Below are positions 24,253 to 33,497 of a stretch of 64,000 nt of DNA, piece by piece. Position numbers and translations under genes: made by a program. Under the pieces are notes generated by a model. It saw only the letters and a program-made list of their open reading frames with translations. It was not told the origin of the DNA and searched no databases. Numbering within the stretch: position 1 is the first letter of the stretch; every line of letters begins with the position of its first letter. The stretch is from Flavobacterium cyclinae. Its GTDB lineage: Bacteria; Bacteroidota; Bacteroidia; Flavobacteriales; Flavobacteriaceae. Location of the stretch: positions 1-64,000 of the forward strand of contig NZ_CP089095.1 of NCBI RefSeq assembly GCF_021172145.1. The letters run 5' to 3'.

Positions 24253-24340
24253 AATTTAGTGACGGGTGTTGGGTGATGGGTGTTGGAAAAAGATTGTTTT
24301 AAAACCTATTACCAATTACCTTTAACCCATTACCAAAAAA
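24253..24340. repeat. intergenic imperfect inverted repeat, GGGTGTTGG/ACCCATTACC type
   Basis: The left arm repeats GGGTGTTGGGTGATGGGTG; the right arm repeats ATTACCAATTACC and ACCCATTACC. Each arm is a short degenerate tandem repeat and the arms are roughly complementary. Same architecture as, but different sequence from, the elements at 23684, 45047 and 50337. Confidence 0.55.
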
Positions 24341-25324
24341 TTATTTTAAAAAGGTAACGGATTGAATAATTGCTTCTAATTCGAAAACCAAATCACGTTT
24401 TGATTTTGATGGGTTATAAGTAAATCCTTCTAAAATTAAATAACGATTGTTTTTAGTGTCTTTGATAGCGTAATTTACAAAAGGACCTGCCATGAAATCG
24501 TTTTTCAATTCCCAAGTTCCTTTAGTTAAATAGGTTTTTTTATTGGCAATTTTTTCTTCAAATAGGTAAGGGGCATAAGCGGCTTCAGTAATCATCCAAG
24601 TATTGGGTAATGTTCCATGAATGTTAGCTTTTCCTATTTCATCACGCATTTGCGTTATATTAGCAATTATATTGTTGTCTTTTTCAACGGTTTCAATTGG
24701 CACTTCATAAATTAAAACACTATTATATCCAGAAGCAAATTCTTTTCTTAACCAAATAAATTTGTCTCTCACCATGTCATATTTATAACCAAAACCAATT
24801 TTTAAACTTACCCCAAACATTTTTTGAACTTGAGCATCAGAAACCAAAGATTTTTTCATTCGTACCTGATTTTCAATAATTTCAGAAGCCTTAATGGTTT
24901 TTATAATTTCTGAATACTTACTTTCTAAAATGTTTAAAATATCTTCGGTATCAACACCCGAAATAAAGAAAACATTTTGAGGTTTGGCGTATTTATTAGT
25001 GGTAGAAGCATAACCCGCTTCATTTCCTTTTTTAAAGATAATGACGTTTCTACTTTTTCGAACAAAGCCTTCAAAAACTTTTGTAGGATATTGATTTAAA
25101 GTAAACAAGGGTTCTTCTTGTGGTAAACCATCAACAGGAGCGGCAAATTTTTTACGAATACTATCTCCTATTTCTCCGTTCCATAAGTTATCATCAATAA
25201 TAATTGAAACATTATTGATTTTTCCATTAGATTCTGATAAGACAGCTTGTGCCTCTTCTTTAGAAGTTTCTTTACAAGCTAAAATCGAAAGAGCAAAAAA
25301 TGTTAGAATTACTATTTTTTTCAT
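24341..25324 (-). CDS. DUF4837 family lipoprotein
   Basis: 327 residues with a lipoprotein signal (lipobox LACK, Cys near residue 17). The region SNGKINNVSIIIDDNLWNGE and PVDGLPQEEPLFTLNQYP is typical for the DUF4837 family of Bacteroidota; its function is unknown. It lies 13 bases downstream of the MltD-like gene on the same strand, so an operon with that transglycosylase is likely and suggests an envelope role. Confidence 0.85.
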   Translation of the reverse strand: MKKIVILTFFALSILACKETSKEEAQAVLSESNGKINNVSIIIDDNLWNGEIGDSIRKKFAAPVDGLPQEEPLFTLNQYPTKVFEGFVRKSRNVIIFKKGNEAGYASTTNKYAKPQNVFFISGVDTEDILNILESKYSEIIKTIKASEIIENQVRMKKSLVSDAQVQKMFGVSLKIGFGYKYDMVRDKFIWLRKEFASGYNSVLIYEVPIETVEKDNNIIANITQMRDEIGKANIHGTLPNTWMITEAAYAPYLFEEKIANKKTYLTKGTWELKNDFMAGPFVNYAIKDTKNNRYLILEGFTYNPSKSKRDLVFELEAIIQSVTFLK

Positions 25325-25337
25325 GGTGTTGTAAAAT

Positions 25338-26843
25338 TTATCCGTTAATTTTTAATTTCATTCCTGGTTGTATGTTATCACCACTAATATCGTTCCATTT
25401 TTTAATATCTTCTATCGATACCCCTGGAAATTGTCTTGAAATTGAAAATAAAGAATCGCCACTTTTAACCGTGTAAGTTCCGTCATTGTTGGTTTTAGTC
25501 TCCACTTTAGCTAGAGCTTTTTTGTCGGAATAAATTTTTAATTTTTTTCCAGCATGAATTGTATTTCCTTTAATGTTATTCCAAGATCTTAAATGTGAAA
25601 TGGAAACATTATAGCGTTGTGCAATTTTACCCAAACTTTCCCCACTTTTTATGGTGTGATAATGAAGTTTCTTTTGCGATCCTTCATGAAATGATTCATT
25701 TTCAGAGGTGGTTGCCACATAAACTTGCTTTTCTTTTTGAGTATCAAGGTAAGTAAGATAGGCGTACACTTTTTCTTCATTTGAAACAAATAATCCCATT
25801 TTTTCTTTAGGTAAACGCAAATAGTGAGGCTTATCCGTTTCAAAAGGAATTACTTTTAATTTATAAATCGGATTTAAAAACTCTAATTGCTCTTCAGAAA
25901 TATCCAACAATTCCGAAATATGTTTGAAAGACATTTGTTTTTTTATCATAATCGTATCCGTTTCAAAATACGTTAATGGTGCTTTATTAGGAATTATTCC
26001 ATGTTCTTTTTTGAACTCGTAAATGTAAAATGTAGCTAAAAATGCAGGTACATAATTTGCTGTTTCTCTAGGTAAATTTTTACGAATGTTCCAATAATTT
26101 TGGCTTCCACCCGAACGACGAATTGCTTTAGAAACATTACCTGGTCCACAATTGTACGCTGCTAATACCATACTCCAATCTCCAAAAATTCCATATAAAC
26201 TTGATAAATATTGACATGCAGCTTCTGTGGCTTTTAAAGGATCGTATCGTTCATCAACATACGATGTAACTTCTAAGTTATATTGTTTTCCTGTTGGATA
26301 CATAAATTGCCACAAACCAGAAGCTCCAACACGAGATTTTGCTTTTGGATTTAAAGCAGATTCAACAATAGCTAAATACTTTAATTCTAAAGGAATGTTA
26401 TATTTTGCTAAATTCTCTTCAAACATAGGAAAATAATATTCCGAAATTGCCATTAAACGCTCAAATGCTTTAGGACGATTTTTTAAAAAGGCTTTAATCG
26501 TGTTTTCTAATGCTGGATGATATTCAATATTAAATGGCGATTTAGCATCCATTTTTGCTAAACGTTTCTTTAAAATTTCAGTAGAAAGGTTATAGCTTAC
26601 TTCGGCATCAATATCAAATGTTTCAATGTCGTTATACATATCATTTGACAATTCAAAATTAGCCAATTCTGAAAGCCATCTTTCATCTATACAATTACTT
26701 GTAGTATGATTTACAAACGTTGTTTTCAAAGAATCCAAATAGGACATTTTAGGCAACGGAAGTAAATTTTCTTTTTCTGCCGATTCTTGCGCATAGCTAA
26801 AAAAGGTCAATAAAAAAGAGGATATTATAATGGTTTTTTTCAT
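25338..26843 (-). CDS. MltD-like membrane-bound lytic murein transglycosylase with LysM domains
   Basis: 501 residues from the ATG at 26843; an in-frame upstream ATG at 26897 would add 18 residues before a proper signal peptide (MKKTIIISSFLLTFFSYAQ), so I use the shorter form. The SLT goose-lysozyme-like core is at about residues 110-260: catalytic Glu in AIVESALNP, SGLWQFMYPTGKQY, and AAYNCGPGNVSKAI. Two LysM repeats close the protein (HTIKSGESLGKIAQRYN and YTVKSGDSLFSISRQF). It cuts peptidoglycan in the periplasm. The DUF4837 gene follows. Confidence 0.92.
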   Translation of the reverse strand: MKKTIIISSFLLTFFSYAQESAEKENLLPLPKMSYLDSLKTTFVNHTTSNCIDERWLSELANFELSNDMYNDIETFDIDAEVSYNLSTEILKKRLAKMDAKSPFNIEYHPALENTIKAFLKNRPKAFERLMAISEYYFPMFEENLAKYNIPLELKYLAIVESALNPKAKSRVGASGLWQFMYPTGKQYNLEVTSYVDERYDPLKATEAACQYLSSLYGIFGDWSMVLAAYNCGPGNVSKAIRRSGGSQNYWNIRKNLPRETANYVPAFLATFYIYEFKKEHGIIPNKAPLTYFETDTIMIKKQMSFKHISELLDISEEQLEFLNPIYKLKVIPFETDKPHYLRLPKEKMGLFVSNEEKVYAYLTYLDTQKEKQVYVATTSENESFHEGSQKKLHYHTIKSGESLGKIAQRYNVSISHLRSWNNIKGNTIHAGKKLKIYSDKKALAKVETKTNNDGTYTVKSGDSLFSISRQFPGVSIEDIKKWNDISGDNIQPGMKLKING

Positions 26844-26908
26844 TCTGTAATGGTTTATTGGTTTTAGGTTAATTTTTAATAACCTAATAACCAACATTTT
26901 ATTGTGTA

Positions 26909-28096
26909 TTATTCTAAAATTGCAGCTATTCCAGGTAATGTTCTACCTTCTAGCATTTCTAACATCGCTCCACCACCGGTAGAAACGTAACTCATCTTTG
27001 GTTCTAATCCAAATTGTTTTACAGCCGCAACGCTATCTCCACCACCTACAAGTGAAAAAGCTCCATTAGCAGTAGATTCGGCAATAAATTCACCCAATGA
27101 AATGGTACCTTTTGCAAAACTTTCCATTTCAAAAACGCCTAATGGACCGTTCCATAAAATAGTTTTCGAATCTAAAATAATTTGTTTGAAAATAGCTAAT
27201 GATTTTGGACCAGCATCTAAACCTTGCCATCCATCAGGAATATTTTTCACATCTACTTCTTGCGTATTAGCATCATTTGAAAATGCATCGGCAGCAATAA
27301 CATCAACCGGTAAATGAATTTGAACGCCTTTTTCTTTGGCTTGTTTTAAAATTTCGATGGCCAATTCTAATTTGTCGTCTTCACAAATTGAATTTCCGAT
27401 TTTTCCACCTAAAGCTTTGATGAATGTAAACGTCATACCTCCACCAATAATCATGTGGTTTACTTTGTCTAAAATATTTTCAATCACCGTGATTTTTGAA
27501 GAAACTTTACTTCCTCCTAAAATGGCAACCACTGGTTTTTCTGAATTTTTTAATACTTTTTCGATGCTTTCAATTTCTTTAGCTAACAAATATCCGAAGC
27601 ATTTTGCATCTTGATAAAACTGCGCAATAATAGTTGTTGAAGCGTGTGCTCTGTGAGCTGTTCCAAAAGCATCGTTCACATAAATATCACCTAAAGAAGC
27701 TAGTTTTTTAGAGAATTCTACATCTCCTTTTTCTTCTTCAGCATAAAAACGTAAATTTTCTAATAATAGGATTTCGCCTGGTTGAAGATTTTTAGCTGCA
27801 TTTTCAGCAATTTCTCCAATACAATCCAAAGCAAAATGAACTTTTTGACCTAAAATTTCTTCTGTTTTTGCAACGATATGTTGTAAAGAATATTTTGCTT
27901 CAACACCTTTTGGTCTTCCTAAGTGGCTCATCAAAATTACACTTCCGCCATCTTTCAAAATTTTATCAATTGTTGGTTTAGCCGCCTCGATTCTTGTAGC
28001 ATCAGTTACCTTAAAATTTTCATCTAAAGGCACGTTAAAATCTACTCGGATAATTGCTTTTTTGTTATTGAAATTGAAATCGTTAAGTGTTTTCAT
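26909..28096 (-). CDS. pgk: phosphoglycerate kinase
   Basis: 395 residues, full length. The N-terminal signature RVDFNVPLD, substrate-binding SHLGRPKG, the hinge region [17 protein letters not shown] and the C-terminal nucleotide motif [15 protein letters not shown] with STGGGAMLE are all visible. It transfers phosphate from 1,3-bisphosphoglycerate to ADP in glycolysis. It is transcribed toward the MltD-like gene, with 65 bases between. Confidence 0.98.
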   Translation of the reverse strand: MKTLNDFNFNNKKAIIRVDFNVPLDENFKVTDATRIEAAKPTIDKILKDGGSVILMSHLGRPKGVEAKYSLQHIVAKTEEILGQKVHFALDCIGEIAENAAKNLQPGEILLLENLRFYAEEEKGDVEFSKKLASLGDIYVNDAFGTAHRAHASTTIIAQFYQDAKCFGYLLAKEIESIEKVLKNSEKPVVAILGGSKVSSKITVIENILDKVNHMIIGGGMTFTFIKALGGKIGNSICEDDKLELAIEILKQAKEKGVQIHLPVDVIAADAFSNDANTQEVDVKNIPDGWQGLDAGPKSLAIFKQIILDSKTILWNGPLGVFEMESFAKGTISLGEFIAESTANGAFSLVGGGDSVAAVKQFGLEPKMSYVSTGGGAMLEMLEGRTLPGIAAILE

Positions 28097-28253
28097 TTGT
28101 TTAGTGTTTTTATTTGAGCGAATGCAAATATAATTTATTGTATTTTAAAATTTTATATCAATTATCATTATTTGCATTTTTTTAAAATATTTTAAAACCA
28201 ACTTTTTAATTTCTTTTCTACCAATTTTGCTAAAATTTGATTAGGTTTGTTCC

Positions 28254-29405
28254 ATGCTTTTCAAAGATATTTTAGGTCAGGAACATATTAAAAATCACTT
28301 AACTAAGAGTGCTGAAGCCGGAAGAATTCCGCATGCACAGTTATTTGTAGGTCCCGAAGGTTGTGGAACACTTCCTATGGCAATTGCGTATGCACAATAT
28401 ATTTTGTGTGGGAATGTTGGCGGAGAAAATATAGGCGAAAACACCACTTGTAACTTAAAATTCGAACATTTTTCGCATCCTGATTTGCATTTTGTTTTTC
28501 CTGTTGCGGGAACTGATTCCGTTAAAAGTCATGCAGTTAGTGATAATTTTATGGTAGAATGGCGCCAATTTTTAACTGAAAATCCGTACGGAAGTTTGTT
28601 TGATTGGTTGAAAAACCTTGGAATTCAGAATAAACAAGGTTTAATTGGCGTAGATGAAGCTACCGAAATCAACAAAAAATTATCTTTAAAAGCCTATGAA
28701 GGTGGTTATAAAGTCATGATCATTTGGATGGCGGATAAAATGAATGGTCCGGCTGCCAATAAATTATTGAAATTATTAGAAGAACCACCAACGAAAACCG
28801 TTTTCATTTTAATTACTGAAAACACAGGGGATATGTTACAAACCATTTTATCGCGTTGTCAAGTGATTGATTTTATTGGTTTGAGCGAAAGTGTAATTGC
28901 AGACGCTTTGGTTTCACGTGAAAATTGCGAGCCAACAGTTGCGAAAAAAATCGCGCATCAAAGCGAAGGAAATTATAACAAAGCCTTGCATATTTTACGA
29001 AAAGAAGACGATGAATTTCCTTTTGATGAATGGTTTGTGGAATGGGTGAGAAGTGCTTTTCGTGCCAAAGGAAATGCAGCCGCTATTAACGATTTAATTG
29101 CTTGGAGCGAAAACATCGCTTCTACCGGAAGAGAAACGCAAAAACAATTTTTACACTATTGCATTCACTTTTTCAGACAAGCTTTATTGCTTAATTATCA
29201 AGCGAATGAATTGGTTTTCTTAGAAACAAAAGTTCCGAAATTTGAATTGGAAAAATTTGCTCCGTTTGTAAATGGCGCCAATATTTCTGATATTTACAAA
29301 GAATTAGAAGATGCTATTTACCACATTGAAAGAAACGGAAATAGCAAAATCATACTAACCGATTTATCTATAAAACTAACACGATTAATCCATAAAAACG
29401 CATAA
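28254..29405 (+). CDS. holB: DNA polymerase III delta' subunit (clamp loader)
   Basis: 383 residues. The N-terminus matches clamp-loader AAA+ proteins: FKDILGQEHIKNHL and GRIPHAQLFVGPEGCGTLPMA. The P-loop lacks the usual Lys (GxxGCGTLP), which fits delta', a subunit that does not bind ATP. The sensor/SRC-like motif LSRCQVIDF is present, as is NKLLKLLEEPPTKTVFILIT. It loads the sliding clamp in replication. A 13/16 match to parS lies inside the gene at 28910-28925. DoxX follows after two bases. Confidence 0.9.
   Translation: MLFKDILGQEHIKNHLTKSAEAGRIPHAQLFVGPEGCGTLPMAIAYAQYILCGNVGGENIGENTTCNLKFEHFSHPDLHFVFPVAGTDSVKSHAVSDNFMVEWRQFLTENPYGSLFDWLKNLGIQNKQGLIGVDEATEINKKLSLKAYEGGYKVMIIWMADKMNGPAANKLLKLLEEPPTKTVFILITENTGDMLQTILSRCQVIDFIGLSESVIADALVSRENCEPTVAKKIAHQSEGNYNKALHILRKEDDEFPFDEWFVEWVRSAFRAKGNAAAINDLIAWSENIASTGRETQKQFLHYCIHFFRQALLLNYQANELVFLETKVPKFELEKFAPFVNGANISDIYKELEDAIYHIERNGNSKIILTDLSIKLTRLIHKNA
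28910..28925. other. weak parS-like site inside holB
   Basis: GGTTTCACGTGAAAAT differs from the parS consensus TGTTTCACGTGAAACA at three outer bases but keeps the inner GTTTCACGTGAAA. It may be an accessory ParB site or chance. Confidence 0.35.
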
Positions 29406-29407
29406 TT

Positions 29408-29797
29408 ATGATACAAGTTGCTCCTCTTTTAGTCTTAGCTTTTTTAGCCATCACTTTTTTACAATCTGGATATGATAAAATTAAAGATTGGAAAGGCAAT
29501 GTAGAATGGTTAACCGGTCATTTTGCGAATACCATTTTAGCAAAACAAGTTCCAATGGCATTAGGAATTGTTTTAGTATTAGAAGTAGTTTCGGGAATTT
29601 TATGTGTTTCTGGAATTATCCAACATTTAGTTCAAGACGTAGTGATTAGAGGTTTAGGATTTTATGGTGCTATTTTGTCTTGTATTACTTTACTTTTCCT
29701 TTTATTCGGTCAACGTTTAGCAAAAGATTACGATGGCGCTAGAACGATTGTAATTTACTTTATTCCAGCCGTTTTAGTGGTTTTTTGGTTGAATTAG
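29408..29797 (+). CDS. DoxX-family small membrane protein
   Basis: 129 residues with four likely membrane helices, at about residues 3-20, 45-70, 75-95 and 105-127. The start (LLVLAFLAITFLQSGYDKIKD) matches the DoxX/DoxD-like family of inner-membrane proteins with unclear role. It begins two bases after holB, so it is translationally linked. No catalytic motif is seen. Confidence 0.75.
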   Translation: MIQVAPLLVLAFLAITFLQSGYDKIKDWKGNVEWLTGHFANTILAKQVPMALGIVLVLEVVSGILCVSGIIQHLVQDVVIRGLGFYGAILSCITLLFLLFGQRLAKDYDGARTIVIYFIPAVLVVFWLN

Positions 29798-29827
29798 TTT
29801 TTATATCAACGAAATTTCAATTATACA

Positions 29828-29912
29828 AGAGACGCTTAACAGCGTGACAACTTTACGGATAATTAAACGTAATAAATCTACACAACGTTTGTCATGCTGT
29901 CAAGCATCTCTT
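29828..29912. repeat. inverted repeat next to GIY-YIG gene (left side)
   Basis: AGAGACGCTTAACAGCGTGA (29829-29848) is an imperfect inverted copy of TCATGCTGTCAAGCATCTCT (29892-29911). The same word recurs at 30277-30302 on the other side of the GIY-YIG gene. Confidence 0.75.
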
Positions 29913-29919
29913 TTAATTC

Positions 29920-30231
29920 TTATGAAAAATGATTATTCAGGAATTCCATGTTGGGGTTGAATTCTTTTATTAACTCCAATTTCAAATCTCTCCTTAAAAG
30001 TTTAATTTCCTTTTCTCTAGCAATTGCTTGTTGGATCCAACCGTATTTTTCGTAATAAATCAAATAATTAAGATTGTATTTTGCTGTAAAACAGTTTGGA
30101 TTTAGTTTTTCGTTATGTTCTTGTAATCTTCTTTTTAGATTATTTGTAACACCAGTGTAAAGGACGTTTTTGGCTTTGTTTGTTAGGATGTAAACGTAAA
30201 AGTTATAAATTCCTTCTGTGAATTCGATCAT
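29920..30231 (-). CDS. GIY-YIG nuclease-domain protein (UPF0213/URI type)
   Basis: 103 residues from the ATG at 30231. A longer frame to 30297 would start inside a repeat element and lacks family similarity. The GIY-YIG core shows as FYVYILTN (GIY) and LYTGVTNNLKRRLQEH (YIG with the catalytic Arg). EKYGWIQQAIAREKEIK carries the later Glu helix, although the usual metal-binding Glu position is hard to fix. It is a small stand-alone nuclease, repair- or mobile-element-like. It is bracketed by copies of one repeat, which suggests a mobile or repeat-linked unit. Confidence 0.85.
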   Translation of the reverse strand: MIEFTEGIYNFYVYILTNKAKNVLYTGVTNNLKRRLQEHNEKLNPNCFTAKYNLNYLIYYEKYGWIQQAIAREKEIKLLRRDLKLELIKEFNPNMEFLNNHFS

Positions 30232-30276
30232 GATTTTGGCTTTTAAAGTATTAATTGTATTGAAATGTTTTGAGTG

Positions 30277-30302
30277 GGATGCTTGACAGCATGACAACTT
30301 TG
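30277..30302. repeat. repeat copy on the other side of the GIY-YIG gene
   Basis: GGATGCTTGACAGCATGACA (30278-30297) is the inverted counterpart of 29891-29911 and matches 29831-29850 with few changes. GCTTGACAGC itself is nearly palindromic. Confidence 0.75.
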
Positions 30303-30318
30303 AGGTTAAAAATTCTAT

Positions 30319-32604
30319 TTAACCCAAACTCGCTTTATACAATCGAAGCTCATCCCAAGAGAATTGATCGCCGTGAATTTCTTTTAATTCGCCTAAGCTT
30401 TCGCCTTTAAAATCTTTGAAAGCAGTTCTTAAATCGGAAATTTTATCTTCTGGTAAAATGTCGGAAAGTTGCACGATTTCCATTTGGATTAACTTGGCAA
30501 AATGATTGTAAATCGTTTGTGGTGTTAGCTTTCGGTGTTTTGCGATTTCGTAAATGGATAAGTTTTGTTTCCACAGTTCCAAAGTGTCTTCATAAGTAGA
30601 TTTCTTTGGTTCTTTTGTTTTTTTCTTTTTGGTATCGGTGTAATAGGAAACGTCTTCGTCGTCTTCCACTAAAGCAGCGTGTGAAGTTCTAAATCGTTCA
30701 GCAACAATGACTAACTTATTAATTTTGTAAGTACTCATGTCTTCCGAAATTAAATTTTTCTTCGAAATTTCTTTTCCATCGACAATAATATTGGTTAGTA
30801 ATTTTGCTTTTTTAAGTTGTAGAATCGCTTTGATTTGAAGTTCTTCTAAAACTAATAATTCGTCATAAAAAGCTTTTACTTTTTTAATGCGTTTTACTTC
30901 TTCGATTTTCAACAACAATTCTTCTACAACTATATCTAACGTTTTGAAAAAGTACTGATAAGCTGCATCACATCGCTCTTTCACGAAATTCACATCTAGA
31001 TTTTGATCGGAAAAAATTTTATGCAATTGCGACATAAATTTCCCAGATGGTTCGAGAATTTCGGCGATTTTATCGTGTTGGTTTTTTGCCCAATCTTTAT
31101 GCTTGGTTTTTGGTGATTTTGGTCCCGAAGTTTCGGGATTCGAATTATAACTGAACAAATGATTGCGCCATTCTTGACCTAATTCTTTGAAATCAAATGA
31201 ATTAAGTAACGTATTTAACCAGAAAATCAAGGTTTCTTTAGCTAATGAATGTTGTAAGATTTCTTCAGAGGCTTTGTTTTCGGCATAATTCAGTACTTCT
31301 TCATCACTCGAAATGCCATTCATTCGCAACGGAGAAAGCAAAATAAGCCCTTTTAACGAACGTAAACGCGATAAAGCCACATACGCTTGTCCAGGCGCAA
31401 AAACTTGCGATACATCCAGCGCTGCTTTGTCAAAAGTTAAGCCTTGACTTTTATGCACCGTAATTGCCCAAGCTAATTTGATAGGGTAGTGGACAAAAGT
31501 TCCAATGACTTCTTCCTCAATTTCTTTAGTGTTTTCGTTGACTTTGTAGCGAATATTTTGCCATTCGTAGCGTTCTACTTCAATTGTTTTGTTTTCTTCG
31601 GGAAAATGGACAAAGATTTCTTTTTCGGTTAACGAGCTAATAACGCCCATTTTTCCGTTGAAAAATTGTTTTTCGAAATTCAAATCGTTTTTAATAAACA
31701 TTACTTGCGATCCGACTTTTAGCTGCAATTGTTCTTCTAACGGATAAATTTTTTCAGGAAAATCTCCGGTAATTTCTGGTATATAAGTGAATTGTTTTCC
31801 TTCTAAATCTTTTAAAGACTGAGCATTTATGGTATCAGCTTTAGCATTATGAGTCGTTAAAATGATAAAACCTTTGTTTTTCTTTAGATCAAAATTAGGT
31901 TGTACAAATTGATTGAGAAGTTGCACATCTTCTGGAGTGATTTTATTATGCCGTAAATGGTTCAGAACATCGATAAATTCAGCATCGGTTTGACGAAAAA
32001 TCTTATCTAATTCGATATACAAAGGCGGAAATTGTTGTATTACGTGCGAATGAAAAAAGAACATGCCTCGGTAATAATTCTTAAGCATTTCCCATTCTTC
32101 ATTCTTTACAACAGGTGGTAATTGTAATAAATCTCCTATAAAAAGAACTTGAACACCACCGAAAGGACGTTCGTTTTTACGTACTTTTCGCATCATAAAA
32201 TCCATCGCATCCAACACATCGGCACGGAGCATGGAAACTTCATCTATAACCAACAATTCCATATTTCGAATTACGGAACGTTTCATATTATTCATCTTAA
32301 AATGACGACCTAACGAATCCCGATTTTCGAATTTTACAGTGTCAGAAAAATGTGGAAGTTGCTTATTATCAGGTATAAAGGCAGCAAAAGGTAACTGAAA
32401 CATCGAGTGAATCGTAACACCATTTGCATTTAATGCGGCAATTCCAGTAGGCGCAACCACAACCGTATTTTTATGAGTTGTGGCAATAATTTCTTTTAAA
32501 AGGGTGGTTTTTCCGGTTCCTGCTTTTCCGGTAAGGAAGATGGATTTATTGGTTTGATTAATAAATCGAAGGGTGTAATTGGCTGCGGCTGATATTGATT
32601 CCAT
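30319..32604 (-). CDS. PIF1-like DNA helicase with C-terminal helix-turn-helix
   Basis: 761 residues from MESISAAANYTL at 32604 (a further upstream start at 32628 is less likely). Superfamily 1 motifs: Walker A TGKAGTGKTTLL (near residue 30), Walker B LLVIDEVSMLRADVLDAMD, motif III FIGDLLQLPPV, motif V/VI region TVHKSQGLTFDKA and AYVALSRLRSL. A long C-terminal part ends with an HTH of the RQC/HTH_40 kind (LWKQNLSIYEIAKHRKL, TPQTIYNHFAKLIQ). It likely unwinds DNA during repair or replication. The gene carries the TCCCGA-AGTT-TCGGGA palindrome at 31123. Confidence 0.9.
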   Translation of the reverse strand: MESISAAANYTLRFINQTNKSIFLTGKAGTGKTTLLKEIIATTHKNTVVVAPTGIAALNANGVTIHSMFQLPFAAFIPDNKQLPHFSDTVKFENRDSLGRHFKMNNMKRSVIRNMELLVIDEVSMLRADVLDAMDFMMRKVRKNERPFGGVQVLFIGDLLQLPPVVKNEEWEMLKNYYRGMFFFHSHVIQQFPPLYIELDKIFRQTDAEFIDVLNHLRHNKITPEDVQLLNQFVQPNFDLKKNKGFIILTTHNAKADTINAQSLKDLEGKQFTYIPEITGDFPEKIYPLEEQLQLKVGSQVMFIKNDLNFEKQFFNGKMGVISSLTEKEIFVHFPEENKTIEVERYEWQNIRYKVNENTKEIEEEVIGTFVHYPIKLAWAITVHKSQGLTFDKAALDVSQVFAPGQAYVALSRLRSLKGLILLSPLRMNGISSDEEVLNYAENKASEEILQHSLAKETLIFWLNTLLNSFDFKELGQEWRNHLFSYNSNPETSGPKSPKTKHKDWAKNQHDKIAEILEPSGKFMSQLHKIFSDQNLDVNFVKERCDAAYQYFFKTLDIVVEELLLKIEEVKRIKKVKAFYDELLVLEELQIKAILQLKKAKLLTNIIVDGKEISKKNLISEDMSTYKINKLVIVAERFRTSHAALVEDDEDVSYYTDTKKKKTKEPKKSTYEDTLELWKQNLSIYEIAKHRKLTPQTIYNHFAKLIQMEIVQLSDILPEDKISDLRTAFKDFKGESLGELKEIHGDQFSWDELRLYKASLG
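31123..31138. repeat. intragenic palindrome TCCCGA-AGTT-TCGGGA
   Basis: A GC-rich near-palindrome within the helicase gene, encoding NPETSGP in a low-complexity linker. It shares both arms with the sites at 43390 and 55883. Confidence 0.8.
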
Positions 32605-32653
32605 ATGGCGTAAAATTTTATAACACAAATATATAGAAACGAATAGAAATAAA

Positions 32654-32677
32654 AAAGTCCTGATTTCTCAGGACTTT
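32654..32677 (-). terminator. terminator of the OmpH-like lipoprotein gene
   Basis: AAAGTCCTGA (32654-32663) pairs with TCAGGACTTT (32668-32677), loop TTTC; an A-run lies at 32650-32656, which reads as a T-run on the minus strand. It lies right after the stop of the OmpH-like gene. Confidence 0.85.
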
Positions 32678-32680
32678 CAA

Positions 32681-33256
32681 TTATTTTTTCTCTTCTTCTT
32701 TAGTAGCTACTTTATCGTCTTTCTTAGTAGCTTTGTAAGTATCATTAAGCTCTTTCAAAACTTCTTTAGTAATGTCATATTGATCTTTCGCATAAAGAAC
32801 TGTAGCAGCATCACCTGTACCATAGATATAATCATATCCTTTTTTCTTTCCGTAATCTTTTATGAATTTTTTTACTTCGCTAATTAAAGTATCTTTCAAT
32901 ACATTTCCTTCTTGTTGTAATTGTTGAAGTAATGCATTTTGCTCCATGCCTAATTCTTGCTCTCTTTGAGTTAATTCGGCACCTTTTTGTTGTGCCCATT
33001 GTGGTCCTTTAACTTGTGCGTTTTTTTGGAAGTTTTGTGCTTCAGCTTGAAATGCTCTCACTTTAGCTTCTAAAGGTCGACCCAATTCTTGAGATTTAAC
33101 TTTAAATTTATCGTCTTCGTCTTTAAACTTCTCATATTTCTCAATAATTTCAGAAGTGTTGATATATGCTGTTTTAAATTCTTTTGAATTTGTTTCTGTT
33201 TTGTTACATGCTAAAACGCCTAATGCAACTCCTAAAATCAATACTATTTTTTTCAT
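32681..33256 (-). CDS. OmpH/Skp-like periplasmic chaperone, lipoprotein
   Basis: 191 residues from the ATG at 33256 (MKKIVLILGVALGVLACNK; lipobox VLAC). A longer frame to 33316 adds 20 unrelated residues. The body has the OmpH pattern: AYINTSEIIEKYEKFKDED near the start, a long charged coiled coil in the middle (about residues 45-120; Gln/Glu-rich, QREQELGMEQNALLQQLQQE), then KKKGYDYIYG and a Lys/Glu tail. Family members hold outer-membrane proteins in transit; a lipid anchor is less usual, but I recall it in Bacteroidota. Confidence 0.88.
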   Translation of the reverse strand: MKKIVLILGVALGVLACNKTETNSKEFKTAYINTSEIIEKYEKFKDEDDKFKVKSQELGRPLEAKVRAFQAEAQNFQKNAQVKGPQWAQQKGAELTQREQELGMEQNALLQQLQQEGNVLKDTLISEVKKFIKDYGKKKGYDYIYGTGDAATVLYAKDQYDITKEVLKELNDTYKATKKDDKVATKEEEKK

Positions 33257-33497
33257 TGTTGAATGTTGGTAATTAATAATTTTTCGTAAAAGTAATAATA
33301 AGTTATAAAGTAACAAATTTGTTGCTTTTTAATTTAATTTCGTCACATAAGAAATTCTTATTGTAATTTTAATATTCGATAAGATTTAACTATAAAAAAT
33401 AGCTTTCATAATTGAATTTAAAACAATTTTCTGTTTTTTTGGAACAAATCATATCAAATATGATGAAAAGTTGTCTAAAATCGTTTTAAAATAAATT

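Noticed and set aside
29828..30302. Complete insertion sequence around the GIY-YIG gene
   Set aside because: The flanking repeats are unequal in number and orientation, and GIY-YIG proteins of this size are not known transposases; kept only as a repeat-linked gene.
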